Notes: generated from the sequence alone by a model not told the origin. Shown: positions 9,995-19,403, numbered from the stretch's first letter. The stretch: DNA of 64,000 nt from Bin87 sp965261925 (GCA_965261925.1 OZ253486.1:2108001-2172000), one strand, 5' to 3'. A program made the numbers and translations.

Positions 9995-11635
9995 TCAGAG
10001 AGCGTCGGTGAGCCGTTTGATTCCGCCTGCCGGGTCGCTGCCCAGGTGCAACGACGCCGTGCGACCGCCGAGATCCTCCAGGGCCTGCAGGTCGCCCAGG
10101 GCCTGCGCGTCGGCTAATACACCAAAGCTGAAATTCCACCCGGGTATCGCGATGTCCGACTGGTGGTCTTGGGTGAGTTGCAAGAAAATGCCCGAGGCCG
10201 GGCCCCCCTTGTGCAACTGCCCCGTCGAGTGCAGGAAACGCGGACCGTATCCCATCGTGGTGGCAATCTGGTATTTGGACATGACCCGACGGCGCAAATC
10301 GTTCACGGCTTCGCGTATCCTGTCCGTATCCGGTAGATACGCCATAATCGCCAGGTAGTCGCCGGATCCGCTTGCTTCCAGCAGTTTTGCCAGGTTGGCG
10401 GTGTCGTCCGACCGGGCAGCCGGCTGCCGTCCGTCCCGCCGCCACTGTTCCAGCACGTTGATGGTGCGGTCCTTGGCCCCTTGCACGTCGGGTTGATCGA
10501 AGGGGTGGATCCCCAGGACGTGCCCCGCAACCGCGGTCGCATACTCCCAACGGTAGAACTCTGCTCCCAAATCGTATTCGTCCGCCAACTCGAGGACGGC
10601 AACCGGATGGCCCGCCGCCATCAATTGCCCCACCAATCCATCAGGCACGTTGTTATCGTCGTTGGCCAGTCGCAATTGCACGAAGAAACGGTCATCTCCG
10701 TAGCAGTTTACGCCGGGATCGGGCGGCGGCTCCGCTGCGACGGGGATCACTCCGGTGTTGTCCTTCCCGGTGCTTTCGGCGAGAAGTTGCTCTACCCATA
10801 GGCCGAATGGCGCGATGCTGTCCGTGGAGATCAGCGTGAGCTTGTCCCGCCCTTGCTTGACCATTGTGCCGATCGTCGCTCCCAGCCATCCGCCCGGATT
10901 TGCGGATGCCGGTCCGTCGGCCAGGCACCGCGTTTGCATCCGCTCCGCCGATGCCAGGAGCCGGTCCAAGTCAACCCCGGTCAGCGCGGCTGGCGCCAGG
11001 CCGAAGTAGGAGAGCACCGAATAGCGGCCGCCGATGTCCGGGTTGTTCAAAAACGCGCGACGGAAATTGTCTTCAATTGCCTTGATGGCCAATGGGGTGT
11101 CCGGATCGGTGACGGCGATAAAGCTGTCACCGGCGGCCTCTACGCCCAGCGCCGCTTCCACCAGATCGCGGAAGTAGGCGTAGAAAGTCAGCGGCTCGGT
11201 CGTGGTTCCCGACTTGGACGATATCGCGAAGAGAGTGTGGGCCGGATCTATCAAACCCGCGGTTGCGGCCACCCAATCCGGCACCGTGCTGTCCAGGGTG
11301 ATCATCTGCGGGTATTCCCCGTCCGCCGATGCGCATCCGACGACCCGTCGAATCACTTCCGGGCCCAGGCTGCTTCCGCCCATCCCCAATAGCGCCACAT
11401 GACGGTATCCGGCCGAGCGGACCGCGCTGGCAAATTCGTCAAGCCCGGAAACTTCGCACCGCATGTCGGTCGGGAGCGTGAGCCAGGCTAAACGGTCGGA
11501 TATCTCGGTGGGGTCATCGCTCCACAGGGTGTGATCGTGGCCGCGAAGTCGAGCCGTAACGTTATTGGAATCCAGTTTGGCAGCGGTGTTCGCCACCAAT
11601 TGAAAATAGTCGCCGAGGTGATAGCGCTCGGTCAT
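9995..11635 (-). CDS. pgi: glucose-6-phosphate isomerase (type seen in Tal-Pgi fusions)
   Basis: The start at 11635 is supported by GAGGGAG 6 bases upstream; 46 more upstream codons run into repeat DNA. The 546-residue product has the sugar-isomerase signatures LLGMGGSSLGPEV and ISSKSGTTTEP, and a C-terminal stretch FLHSTGQLHKGGP typical of the isomerase half of transaldolase/glucose-6-phosphate isomerase fusions. No transaldolase domain precedes it. It interconverts glucose 6-phosphate and fructose 6-phosphate, closing the pentose-phosphate cycle with the downstream gnd and zwf. An extended -10 lies 39 bases upstream. Confidence 0.9.
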   Translation of the reverse strand: MTERYHLGDYFQLVANTAAKLDSNNVTARLRGHDHTLWSDDPTEISDRLAWLTLPTDMRCEVSGLDEFASAVRSAGYRHVALLGMGGSSLGPEVIRRVVGCASADGEYPQMITLDSTVPDWVAATAGLIDPAHTLFAISSKSGTTTEPLTFYAYFRDLVEAALGVEAAGDSFIAVTDPDTPLAIKAIEDNFRRAFLNNPDIGGRYSVLSYFGLAPAALTGVDLDRLLASAERMQTRCLADGPASANPGGWLGATIGTMVKQGRDKLTLISTDSIAPFGLWVEQLLAESTGKDNTGVIPVAAEPPPDPGVNCYGDDRFFVQLRLANDDNNVPDGLVGQLMAAGHPVAVLELADEYDLGAEFYRWEYATAVAGHVLGIHPFDQPDVQGAKDRTINVLEQWRRDGRQPAARSDDTANLAKLLEASGSGDYLAIMAYLPDTDRIREAVNDLRRRVMSKYQIATTMGYGPRFLHSTGQLHKGGPASGIFLQLTQDHQSDIAIPGWNFSFGVLADAQALGDLQALEDLGGRTASLHLGSDPAGGIKRLTDAL

Positions 11636-11673
11636 GGCAGCTCCCTCTCCCGGCATCTGGACGCTATTCCACG

Positions 11674-11682
11674 ATTTTAGCA
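11674..11682 (-). promoter_or_regulatory. extended -10 promoter for pgi-gnd-zwf
   Basis: The minus strand reads TGC-TAAAAT at 11682-11674, 38 bases before the pgi ATG. The -35 region (about 11697-11702) is poor. Confidence 0.45.
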
Positions 11683-11725
11683 CACCGTGTTTCGCAACCC
11701 TGTAGGGACATTCGACGTTGCCAAA

Positions 11726-11788
11726 CGCGATTGCGAGCATCTTCAACGCGATCGCGAGCGCCTCGAATGTCATTGCGAGCGCAGCGTG
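11726..11788. repeat. three degenerate 21-bp tandem repeats
   Basis: Units at 11726-11746, 11747-11767 and 11768-11788 share the core GATTGCGAGC (second GATCGCGAGC, third CATTGCGAGC). The third unit is the beginning of the dispersed repeat at 11769. Confidence 0.65.
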
Positions 11789-11879
11789 GTAATCCCGTCG
11801 CCTTACTCCGGGCTCTGGCTAAAAGCGGCAGCATCGCTCCGTCACTCCAGCGCCGCGTAATTCCCGACAACGACAATAG
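11769..11879. repeat. dispersed intergenic repeat, copy A
   Basis: About 110 bp starting GTCATTGCGAGCGCAGCGTGG and ending near ATTCCCGACAACGACAATAG. It is collinear with copy B at 60885-60992: near-identical first 34 bases, matching middle blocks (GGGCTCT, GCATNGCTCCGT) and end. CATTGCGAGCG...TGGCAATC repeats are known from many bacterial genomes. Confidence 0.8.
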
Positions 11880-11931
11880 CCACGCCCCGGTACCACCGCG
11901 CGGTCCCGAAACGACAGTTATCCGCCGGGCG

Positions 11932-11937
11932 TATAAT
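11932..11937 (+). promoter_or_regulatory. -10 element for the alpha/beta hydrolase gene
   Basis: A perfect TATAAT lies 26 bases before the ATG. ACGACA about 15 bases upstream is a weak -35 candidate. Confidence 0.4.
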
Positions 11938-11963
11938 CTGCGCCAAATTTCGGGAGCGAATGG

Positions 11964-12854
11964 ATGCACATGCCAAACTCTGAGACGCCTCGCAACGGAT
12001 CCGCCCCGCTGTCCGGTGTGGCCGCTATCGGCGACCTGAACCTGCACTACCTCGATTGGGGCGGCGACGGTGATCCTTTGCTCGCCCTCCACGGGTTGGC
12101 CTCTTCCGGTCACTGGTACCGTCGGGTTGCGCCGTTTCTGACCACCCGTTACCGGATCATCGCCCCCGACCAGAGGGGCCACGGCGCAACCACTCAAGCC
12201 CCCTCCGGCTACGACTGGCAGACCTTGGCTGAGGATGCAGTGCGTCTGTTGGACCATTTTGGGATTTCCCGGGCGCCGGTGATGGGGCATTCGTGGGGTG
12301 GGCATGTAGCAAGCAATCTTGCCATGCGTTTTCCCGACCGGATCACGCGCGTTGTGATGATTGACGGCGGTTTCCAGGACGGCGGGCTGATGCCGGACCC
12401 CACGTGGGAGGCCTTCCGGCAGCGGTTATCACCCCGCCTGGTGGTCGGAACACGAGAAGAGTATCTGAATCGCCTCGCCGACAACCTTTCGTTTTGCTGG
12501 GGAGAAGACCTGGCGGAAATTGCTCTCACCATGGTTCACGAGGGCCCCGGCGGCCAGATGCACGACAACCTGCGCCCGCAGAATCACGCGCAGGTGCTGG
12601 AGACCATGTGGAACGAGCCGCCGTCCGTCGTGCTGCCTAAGATCATTGTGCCCGCGTTGGTCGTTGCCGCCGGCCCACGCGCCGACCGCGCGAATTCCCA
12701 GTTTTCCCGGCAGCGCGAGGTGATGGTCGCTGCTGCCGAAGCGGCCTTGCCCAACGGGCGCGTCCACTGGATCCCGGACACCATTCATGACATTGGATAC
12801 CACAAACCCGAGGAGCTGGCGTCGGTGATCCGCGGCTTCCTGGCCGAGGATTAG
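11964..12854 (+). CDS. alpha/beta fold hydrolase
   Basis: The 296-residue product has the oxyanion segment LHGLASSGHWYRR, RGHGATTQ, the nucleophile elbow GHSWGG (Ser near 111) and a terminal His in IPDTIHDIGYH. It resembles epoxide hydrolase/haloalkane dehalogenase-type and ester hydrolases; the exact substrate is not evident. Of three closely spaced ATGs, 11964 is preferred because GGGAG lies 7 bases upstream. No signal peptide. Convergent with the ABC exporter genes, whose terminator lies just past its stop. Confidence 0.88.
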   Translation: MHMPNSETPRNGSAPLSGVAAIGDLNLHYLDWGGDGDPLLALHGLASSGHWYRRVAPFLTTRYRIIAPDQRGHGATTQAPSGYDWQTLAEDAVRLLDHFGISRAPVMGHSWGGHVASNLAMRFPDRITRVVMIDGGFQDGGLMPDPTWEAFRQRLSPRLVVGTREEYLNRLADNLSFCWGEDLAEIALTMVHEGPGGQMHDNLRPQNHAQVLETMWNEPPSVVLPKIIVPALVVAAGPRADRANSQFSRQREVMVAAAEAALPNGRVHWIPDTIHDIGYHKPEELASVIRGFLAED

Positions 12855-12867
12855 CGCAAACGGATAC

Positions 12868-12896
12868 AAAAAAGAGCGGCCGCTGCGACCGCTCTC
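12868..12896 (-). terminator. rho-independent terminator of the ABC exporter operon
   Basis: On the minus strand a stem AGAGCGG / CCGCTCT (12889-12895 with 12873-12879) is followed by a run of six T residues. It lies 22 bases beyond the stop of the exporter gene at 12918. Confidence 0.85.
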
Positions 12897-12917
12897 CTCG
12901 CTCGTGCTGCGGGCTGA

Positions 12918-14843
12918 TCAGTCGGCAGCTGCCGGCGACAGTCCGTCCGCGCCTATGACTTCCCCGCCGACCGGCGCAACATCGATGCTTGGCCCGGACA
13001 GCCCGTAGTTGATGGCATATAGCTGGGCGTACACGCCACCCGATTCCAGCAACTCGTCGTGGGAGCCTACCTCGGCCACGCGTCCCTGGTCCAACACCAC
13101 GATCTTGTCGGCGTTGCGAATGGTCGACAGGCGGTGTGCGATCACTATCGACGTCCTGTCCTTCAAGATTCGGTTCAAGGCCCGCTGGATCAGCAATTCG
13201 GTGTGGGTGTCGATGTTGGCCGTGGCCTCGTCCAGCACCAGTATCCGGGGATTGCCGACGATGGCCCGGGCAAAGCTGATCAACTGTCGTTGACCGATGC
13301 TCAGATTGACGCCACGCTCGGCCAGCTCGGAATCGTATCCGTTCGCCAGTTCCATGACGAAGTCGTGGGCGCCGACTGCTGTTGATGCGGCGATCATCTC
13401 CTCGTCGGTAATTCCCGCGTTCTGGTAGCAGATGTTCTCCCGCACCGTACCGGAGAAAAGGTACGGTTCCTGTAGCACCATGCTCATCTGGTGTACCAGG
13501 GATTGCCGGGTCACGTCCCGTAGGTCGTGCCCGTCGACGGTTATCGATCCCCCGGTCACGTCGGCCGACCGATGCAGGAGGTTGACCAGCGTGCTCTTTC
13601 CCGCGCCGGTCGATCCTACGAGAGCGACGTTCTCGCCGGCTTTGATGTGCAGGTTGACGTTCTTGAGAACGTCGGTACCCGGCGTGTAGTGGAAGACGAC
13701 GTCGTTATATCGGATCTCTCCGTCAACTTGCGGCAGGATCGAGGCGTCGGGTTTGTCCGTGACGTCCGGTTGCAGGTCCAGCACCTCAAAGATGCGGACG
13801 CCGGCCGCCATCGCTCGCTGCAGTTGGCTGTACTGCATGGTGAGTTGTCGTATGGGCTCGAAGAACCGTTGGATCCATAGTGCAAAGGCCGCGAGTGTCC
13901 CCACCTCCAGGGCATCCCGCTGTAGCAGGAAGCCACCAAACAGGACCACGCCTACACCGATCCCCAGTCCGATAAGCAACTCTACCATTGGTTGCAACAT
14001 TCCGGAGTAGCGCGCGGCTTCCAGGTTGGCATCCAGATATTCGTTGTTCAACGTTCGGAAGTGAGCTAAGTTTTCGTCCTGCCGGTTGAGGCTCTGCACC
14101 ACGCGAACGCCGGTAATGTTCTGGTTGTACTCGCCGTTGACCATGGCTATGGCGCGCCGTATCCGCATGAAAGAATGTCGGGCGAACCGTTGCCAGTACA
14201 TGAGGATCAAGGTCAGGATGGGTACCACCAGCATGCACGCCAACGCCAGTTGCCAGTCGATCACCAGCATCAGGATGATGATCGCGCCGACCGTGACGAG
14301 TTCCGCCAACGCCAGCGCCATTAACTCGAAGGTTTCCTGCAACTGCAATACGTCGGACTGCATCCGGGACATGATCCGCCCGATCGGTGTCCGGTGGTAA
14401 AACGAGTTGGACTGGTTCTGCAGGTGGCTGAACATTCCCGCCCGCAGGTCGTACAGGATGTGCTGACCAGTAAGCGAGATGAAGATGAACTGCAGCCGGT
14501 TCGACAGGAAATGGATCACGGTAATGACCATGAAGGCCGCGCCAATGACATGCACCCGATTGACGTTTCCGCCGGCGACGGCCCAGTCGATGCCGTACTT
14601 GATGAGCAAGGGAATGGACGCGTTCACCGCCGCATAGGTGAGCAGCGAGGCCAGCGCGATCAGCGCGTACTTGCGATAGGGGCCGATATACGTAGCGAAC
14701 CGTTTAACCACGCGGTTGTCGTAGACGCGTCCCACGACTTCTTCGTCGGTCAGGTTGTCGTTGGACGGCGCGAACATGCTGTCGGCCGAAGTGCCGCGCA
14801 TCCCCCCCATCATGCCCCCGCCCATGCCCCCGCCGCGCATCAT
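12918..14843 (-). CDS. ABC exporter half-transporter, catalytically complete subunit
   Basis: The 641-residue protein is a fused membrane and ATPase half-transporter. Six hydrophobic helices occupy roughly residues 55-350; the C-terminal ATPase has Walker A GSTGAGKST, signature NLSIGQRQ, Walker B ILVLDEATANID with the catalytic Glu, and the switch His in VIAHRLST. The first 20 residues are rich in Met and Gly (MMRGGGMGGGMMGGMRG), an unusual soluble extension. Its start overlaps the stop of the partner gene by 4 bases, so the two surely form a heterodimer like BmrCD or TM287/288. Substrate (drug, lipid or peptide) unknown. Confidence 0.93.
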   Translation of the reverse strand: MMRGGGMGGGMMGGMRGTSADSMFAPSNDNLTDEEVVGRVYDNRVVKRFATYIGPYRKYALIALASLLTYAAVNASIPLLIKYGIDWAVAGGNVNRVHVIGAAFMVITVIHFLSNRLQFIFISLTGQHILYDLRAGMFSHLQNQSNSFYHRTPIGRIMSRMQSDVLQLQETFELMALALAELVTVGAIIILMLVIDWQLALACMLVVPILTLILMYWQRFARHSFMRIRRAIAMVNGEYNQNITGVRVVQSLNRQDENLAHFRTLNNEYLDANLEAARYSGMLQPMVELLIGLGIGVGVVLFGGFLLQRDALEVGTLAAFALWIQRFFEPIRQLTMQYSQLQRAMAAGVRIFEVLDLQPDVTDKPDASILPQVDGEIRYNDVVFHYTPGTDVLKNVNLHIKAGENVALVGSTGAGKSTLVNLLHRSADVTGGSITVDGHDLRDVTRQSLVHQMSMVLQEPYLFSGTVRENICYQNAGITDEEMIAASTAVGAHDFVMELANGYDSELAERGVNLSIGQRQLISFARAIVGNPRILVLDEATANIDTHTELLIQRALNRILKDRTSIVIAHRLSTIRNADKIVVLDQGRVAEVGSHDELLESGGVYAQLYAINYGLSGPSIDVAPVGGEVIGADGLSPAAAD

Positions 14844-16648
14844 AAGGCAGCCCTCCCGTACGCCGGCACCGCCGCCTCGAGGAGGACTTCCTCCTGCGGC
14901 CGGAGCTGCAGCTCGTAGATGCTCTGGTAGATGCCGCCCGTGCGTACCAGTTCTGCGTGGGGGCCTCGTTCCGCAATGACCCCTTTGTCCAGCACCAGGA
15001 TCTGGTCTGCTTCCCGGACCGTGCTCAGGCGATGGGCGATCACGAAGGTCGTCCGACCCTTCATCACCTCAGTCATGGCGCGGTGAATTTGTCGCTCCGT
15101 CTCCACGTCAACGCTGGAGGTGGAGTCGTCCAGAATGAGTACCGGCGGGTCAATCAGGATCGTGCGCGCGATGGACAAGCGCTGGCGCTGCCCCCCCGAC
15201 AAAGTCGTGCCCCGCTCTCCGACCCACGTATCGTACCCTCCGGGCAGGGACATGATCTGATCGTGCAGTTGGGCAACCTTGGCGGCGCGTTCCACGTCTT
15301 CCTGGGTGGCGCCCACGACGCCGTAGGAGATGTTGTCTCGGATGCTGGCGCTGAAGAGGTACACGTCCTGGTGGACGATGCCCACGTTGTGCCGCAGCGA
15401 CTGGAGCGTAAAGTCCCGGATGTCGGAGCCGTCGATGGTGATCTTTCCGGAGGTCACGTCGTAGAAACGGGGCAACAAGCTGACCACGGTGGTCTTGCCG
15501 CTGCCCGGCGCCCCCAGTATCGCGGTCACCTGACCGGGCTTGGCGTCCAGGTCAACCTGGCGCAGGGCGGGAGACCGGTCTTCGTAGGAGAACGCTACGT
15601 TCTCAAATTTCACGTGGCCGGTGGCCCGGCCCATGTCAGCCGCGTTGGATCGCTCCGAGACCGGGGATACCGTGTCCAGAACGGTGAAGAGCCGCTGTCC
15701 GGACGAAATCGCCCGCGAAAAGGTGTTGATGATCTGGGCGGACATGCGAACGGGGAACGTAAGCTGGTTCAGGTAGAGGAAGAACATCGCCAGTTGGCCC
15801 AGCGTGAGGTCGCCTCGAATCACCAGCCAACCACCGATCCAGAGGATGATGCCAAGGGCGAAGGTGAAGTACAGGGTCATCCACGCGCTGTTGGTGCCCT
15901 GCATCCGTTCCGCGTCGTAGTACTCAACGCGCAGTTCTTCGGCTTTGCGATTGTATTTGACCCGCTCGTAGTCTTCGGAAGCGAAGGCTTTGACGACATG
16001 CATGCCGGCCAAGTTTTCCTGGAGCACCGTGACTGATTGACCCATCACTTCCTGGACGTGCAGCCACTTGCGGCGCAGGGAGCGCATCACGAAAGACGAC
16101 CGCAGGACGATGGCCGGCACGAATATCATGCTGACCAGCGCCAACTGCCAGTGAACCAGGACCAGAATGATGGGAATGGCCAGGATACGGATGACCACGT
16201 CCAGCGAGCGGATCATGCCCATGTTTACGAACCGGCGCATCGCCTCCACGTCGGCGGTCGCGCGCGACATCAGGTCGCCGGTGTGTTCCTTGTCGTGGAA
16301 CGCAAAGCTGACGTTCTGGAGCTTGTCGTACAGCAGGTTGCGGCAGTCGAACGAGACCTTCTGCGACAGCGATTCCGTGGTGTACGTCCGGCCGAGGTCG
16401 CAGAACCCGCGACCAAGGCTGACCGCCAGGATACCGACACCGAAAACCGCCAGCGCCTGGAGAGAGAAAGCTTTCTCGAAGAACCCTTTGGTGTTTGGGT
16501 CCTGGCCAACCATCAGGTCGATGGCGTTCCCGAATAGCCAGGGAATGGCCAGCGAGAAACCGATTGCGAGCAGTGCTGTGATGTAAGCCAGCGCCAGGCG
16601 GATGGGGTAGTCGGCGGCCATGCCGATGATGCGCCAGAGTATGCCCAT
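14840..16648 (-). CDS. ABC exporter half-transporter, degenerate-site subunit
   Basis: The start at 16648 is preferred over an in-frame GTG 36 bases upstream because AAAGG precedes it. The 602-residue protein has the six-helix exporter membrane domain and an ATPase with Walker A GAPGSGKTT, signature TLSGGQRQRLS and switch His in VIAHRLST. After Walker B it reads LILDDSTSSVD, so Asp replaces the catalytic Glu. This matches known heterodimeric exporters in which one ATP site is degenerate. First gene of the pair, overlapping the second by 4 bases. Confidence 0.92.
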   Translation of the reverse strand: MGILWRIIGMAADYPIRLALAYITALLAIGFSLAIPWLFGNAIDLMVGQDPNTKGFFEKAFSLQALAVFGVGILAVSLGRGFCDLGRTYTTESLSQKVSFDCRNLLYDKLQNVSFAFHDKEHTGDLMSRATADVEAMRRFVNMGMIRSLDVVIRILAIPIILVLVHWQLALVSMIFVPAIVLRSSFVMRSLRRKWLHVQEVMGQSVTVLQENLAGMHVVKAFASEDYERVKYNRKAEELRVEYYDAERMQGTNSAWMTLYFTFALGIILWIGGWLVIRGDLTLGQLAMFFLYLNQLTFPVRMSAQIINTFSRAISSGQRLFTVLDTVSPVSERSNAADMGRATGHVKFENVAFSYEDRSPALRQVDLDAKPGQVTAILGAPGSGKTTVVSLLPRFYDVTSGKITIDGSDIRDFTLQSLRHNVGIVHQDVYLFSASIRDNISYGVVGATQEDVERAAKVAQLHDQIMSLPGGYDTWVGERGTTLSGGQRQRLSIARTILIDPPVLILDDSTSSVDVETERQIHRAMTEVMKGRTTFVIAHRLSTVREADQILVLDKGVIAERGPHAELVRTGGIYQSIYELQLRPQEEVLLEAAVPAYGRAAL

Positions 16649-17019
16649 TATCGACCTTTGCCTGCGATGCGATCGGTCGGCCACCCGCTCAGGGTGTTGG
16701 CCGCCAAACTACGAAGATCACAGGAGCGCACGGCATCCGCTAAGAACCCGGATGCGATTATGAAATCAGATAGCATAGGGCTCGCAATATACACCTAAAA
16801 CGTTGGCTCGGCAACGCTTACGCTGACTTCGTAACGACTTTTTGGCTCCGTCTGGTCAAAAGTATTCTGAGCCCCGTACCGTTCCCGCTCGCGTCAGGGC
16901 TCAACCGTCCGGACGGCGGGACCGGCTCTGTCCCGCCTTTGGCGCCCTTCTTTTATTGACCCGGCGCACGAAGGCGGACCAGAGTCCTGATCTCCGCGCT
17001 TCCTCGAACTGAACGTCGT
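16649..17019. other. 371-bp intergenic region without a gene
   Basis: It separates argS (ending at 17020) from the start of the ABC pair. It holds a hairpin GGCGGGAC-7-GTCCCGCC (16915-16937) with an adjacent 12-bp palindrome CCGTCCGGACGG (16906-16917), and a weak extended -10-like TGC-TATCTG (minus strand, 16776-16768) that might serve the ABC genes. No coding potential seen. Confidence 0.5.
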
Positions 17020-18720
17020 CTAACGTTCCATCCGTTCCGGCGCAGACATGCCCATAAGGGTCAGCGTCCGTCGGAACACCACCTGCGCCGCGGCCACCAG
17101 CTTGAGGCGCGCCAGCGTCAACTCGTTGTCTTCCGGGTTGGCCGAAATGACCCGGCAGTTTTCATAGAAATGGTGGAACGCGGTCGCCAGCTCCATCGCG
17201 TAATGGGGTAGATGATGCGGCTCCAAGTTCTCCGCCACTTGCACCACAAGCTCCGAAAGCCTGAGCATGGTGCGGATCAGCGCGAGCTCATTGGGATGCG
17301 TCAGCAGCGAAACGTCCCCGGCGGAAAAATCGATGCCACGCTCGGCAGCGAGGCTCAGGATGCTGGCGTTCCTCGCATGGGCGTATTGCACGTAGTACAC
17401 CGGGTTTTCCGACGACTCGCGGGTCGCCAACTCCAGGTCGAATTCCATTTGAGTCGACGCCGCGCGCGCCAGGAAAAAGTACCGGCAGGCGTCCATCCCC
17501 ACTTCGTCAACCAGTTCTCGCAGCGTGACGAAATCGCCGGTCCTTTTTGACGCCCGCACCGTTTCGTCCCCGCGTTTCAGCGTGACCATCTGGGATATAA
17601 GCACGGTCAGGTTTTCGGGTTCCAATCCCAGCGCTGAAACCGCGGCTTTCATCCGGGGCACATGGCCCTGGTGGTCCGCCCCCCAGATGTCGATTACCCG
17701 GTCAAACCCCCGCCCGCTGAACTTGTTGTAGTGGTAGGCGATGTCCGACGCGAAATACGTGGGCTCACCCGAGGAACGCACCACCACATTGTCCCGGTCA
17801 TCACCCAGGGCGATTGAATTGAACCAGAGAGCCCCGCTCCGCTCCGCGAGGTGACCGCCGTCGCGCAGCATGGATATCGCCCGGTCATAGTCGCTGGCGG
17901 GAGCGTCGTCGTTCTGGAAGAGCCAGCGCTCGCTGAACCAGTTGTCGAAATTCACTCCGATGGCGTCCAGGTCATCCCGGATCACGGTAACCATCTTCTC
18001 CCGCGCAATGTCTCCGATCCGGCGAATGGAGGCCGGCTCCGGCATTTCCAACAAGCCCGGGCCCTCGGCCTCGATGATTTCCGCGGCAATTTCGGCAATG
18101 TAATCGCCCTGGTAGCCGTTCTCCGGCATCTGGGCTTCCCGGCCCAGGGCCTGCTGGTAACGGGTCCACACCGAGCGGTAAAACGCCTCCATTTGGGAAC
18201 CGGCGTCGTTGATGTAATACTCCCGAGTGACCTCGTACCCGGCCGCCTGCATCGTGTTGGCCAGGGCGCTGCCCAGCACCGCTCCCCGAGTGTGCCCCAC
18301 ATGGACCGGACCCGTTGGGTTGACGCTCACGAACTCGACCATCACCTTGCGTCCGTTGCCCACATCCGCCGCGCCGAACCCGTCGCCCGCAGCGAGAACC
18401 GCCTCAACCTGCTGCTGAAGCCATTCGTCGCTCAGCTTGAAGTTGATGAAACCGGGGGGCGCCGGTTCCAGGCTGCCGATCTCGGAACCAGGTTGGATGC
18501 GTTCCGCGATCAGTTGCGCCAATTGCATCGGGTTCGCTCGCGCCGCCCGCGCCAGGCGCAACGGCAGGTTGGTGGCGAAATCCCCGTGCTCCGGGTTATT
18601 CGGCCGCTCGATCTCGATGTCAGGCGCGGCGTCGACATTGATCACCCCGTCGCGGTTGGCCTGCTCCAGTGCGGCGGCGACAATTGCGGCTACAGCGTCT
18701 TTCAATAGCATGATGGTCAT
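17020..18720 (-). CDS. argS: arginyl-tRNA synthetase
   Basis: The product of about 566 residues has the ArgRS N-terminal additional domain, the class I HIGH-type motif as PVHVGHTRG, ADHQGHVPRMKAA in the catalytic core, the KMSKS-region substitute VRASKRTGDFVTL, and a C-terminal DALR anticodon-binding domain ending GMSAPERMER. It charges tRNA-Arg. The ATG at 18720 (MTIMLL) or 18711 (MLL) is likely; an upstream ATG at 18762 adds unrelated residues. A TGC-TACCAT extended -10 lies at 18761-18753 on the minus strand. Single-gene unit. Confidence 0.95.
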   Translation of the reverse strand: MTIMLLKDAVAAIVAAALEQANRDGVINVDAAPDIEIERPNNPEHGDFATNLPLRLARAARANPMQLAQLIAERIQPGSEIGSLEPAPPGFINFKLSDEWLQQQVEAVLAAGDGFGAADVGNGRKVMVEFVSVNPTGPVHVGHTRGAVLGSALANTMQAAGYEVTREYYINDAGSQMEAFYRSVWTRYQQALGREAQMPENGYQGDYIAEIAAEIIEAEGPGLLEMPEPASIRRIGDIAREKMVTVIRDDLDAIGVNFDNWFSERWLFQNDDAPASDYDRAISMLRDGGHLAERSGALWFNSIALGDDRDNVVVRSSGEPTYFASDIAYHYNKFSGRGFDRVIDIWGADHQGHVPRMKAAVSALGLEPENLTVLISQMVTLKRGDETVRASKRTGDFVTLRELVDEVGMDACRYFFLARAASTQMEFDLELATRESSENPVYYVQYAHARNASILSLAAERGIDFSAGDVSLLTHPNELALIRTMLRLSELVVQVAENLEPHHLPHYAMELATAFHHFYENCRVISANPEDNELTLARLKLVAAAQVVFRRTLTLMGMSAPERMER

Positions 18721-18846
18721 CCAACTGGGGAAAAGATTGCGGTGGATTGTACATGGTAGCATCCGGGCCGATTGCGCGTCCCGGTAACGGTCACCGCGAA
18801 CGCGGATACCGGTTTCGGGAAAACCGCCCTCGTCCCCAACAAACGC

Positions 18847-18867
18847 CCGTGCCGCATTACGGCACGG
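18847..18867. repeat. intergenic hairpin
   Basis: Perfect 8-bp arms CCGTGCCG / CGGCACGG around CATTA lie between argS and the VOC gene. No U-run on either side, so its role is unclear. Confidence 0.45.
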
Positions 18868-18951
18868 CGTCGCAGATCCGGTTCCGGGCGTTCCGGTGGC
18901 TAAAGCGCCCAGAAGGGGACGCGGCGCCAGGCGCCCCTGGCCTGAAGACCG

Positions 18952-19353
18952 TTACCCTTCTGCGATTTGGAAGGGATAGCCCAAGCCGCTGGTTGCGGCG
19001 ATGTTGGCGGTCAGGTATCCCTCCGCGCTCTGGGACATGCCGTTTTCGCCGCGCATTTCGTTCCCCTTGCCCGCCAGGGTGGCGGCCTTATCGGCGATGT
19101 CAGATACGCCAAAGGCCATGTGGTAGGGACCCGGGCCGAAGGTCTCTAGGTATCGGCCCATGGCCGAATCGGGATCCAGCGGCTCGGTGAATTCCACGTT
19201 GGTCTGGCCCACTCGATAAACGGCGTTTTTCATGCCCCGCGCGGGGAAGACCTCGATCTTCACCGGCGTCATGCCGAAGTTTTCCTCGATGTACTCCGCC
19301 ATGGCGTCGGCGTCGTGGACAAGGATTCGGACGTGATGTATAAACTCGAACAT
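18952..19353 (-). CDS. VOC family protein, methylmalonyl-CoA epimerase-like
   Basis: Starting at 19353, with AGGAG 8 bases upstream, the 133-residue product is a vicinal-oxygen-chelate protein: FIHHVRILV with a metal His near the N-terminus, NVEFTEPLDPDS with a Glu ligand, and GPYHMAFGVSDI with the second His. The arrangement is closest to methylmalonyl-CoA epimerases, but related isomerases and dioxygenases share it. Diverges from the S51-like gene at 19404 with about 50 bases between starts. Confidence 0.8.
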   Translation of the reverse strand: MFEFIHHVRILVHDADAMAEYIEENFGMTPVKIEVFPARGMKNAVYRVGQTNVEFTEPLDPDSAMGRYLETFGPGPYHMAFGVSDIADKAATLAGKGNEMRGENGMSQSAEGYLTANIAATSGLGYPFQIAEG

Positions 19354-19403
19354 CGCAGTTCTCCTGGGGCACAAAATTACGCTGGGAGCGGAGGCACGAA
19401 ACG

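Noticed and set aside
11664..12305. 213-codon minus-strand frame upstream of pgi
   Set aside because: Runs through the dispersed repeat and the antisense of the alpha/beta hydrolase.
14957..16036. 359-codon plus-strand frame opposite the ABC exporter gene
   Set aside because: Antisense shadow of a well-supported ATPase domain; common in GC-rich DNA.
16915..16937. GGCGGGAC hairpin as an argS terminator
   Set aside because: No U-run on the minus side; kept only as an unassigned hairpin.
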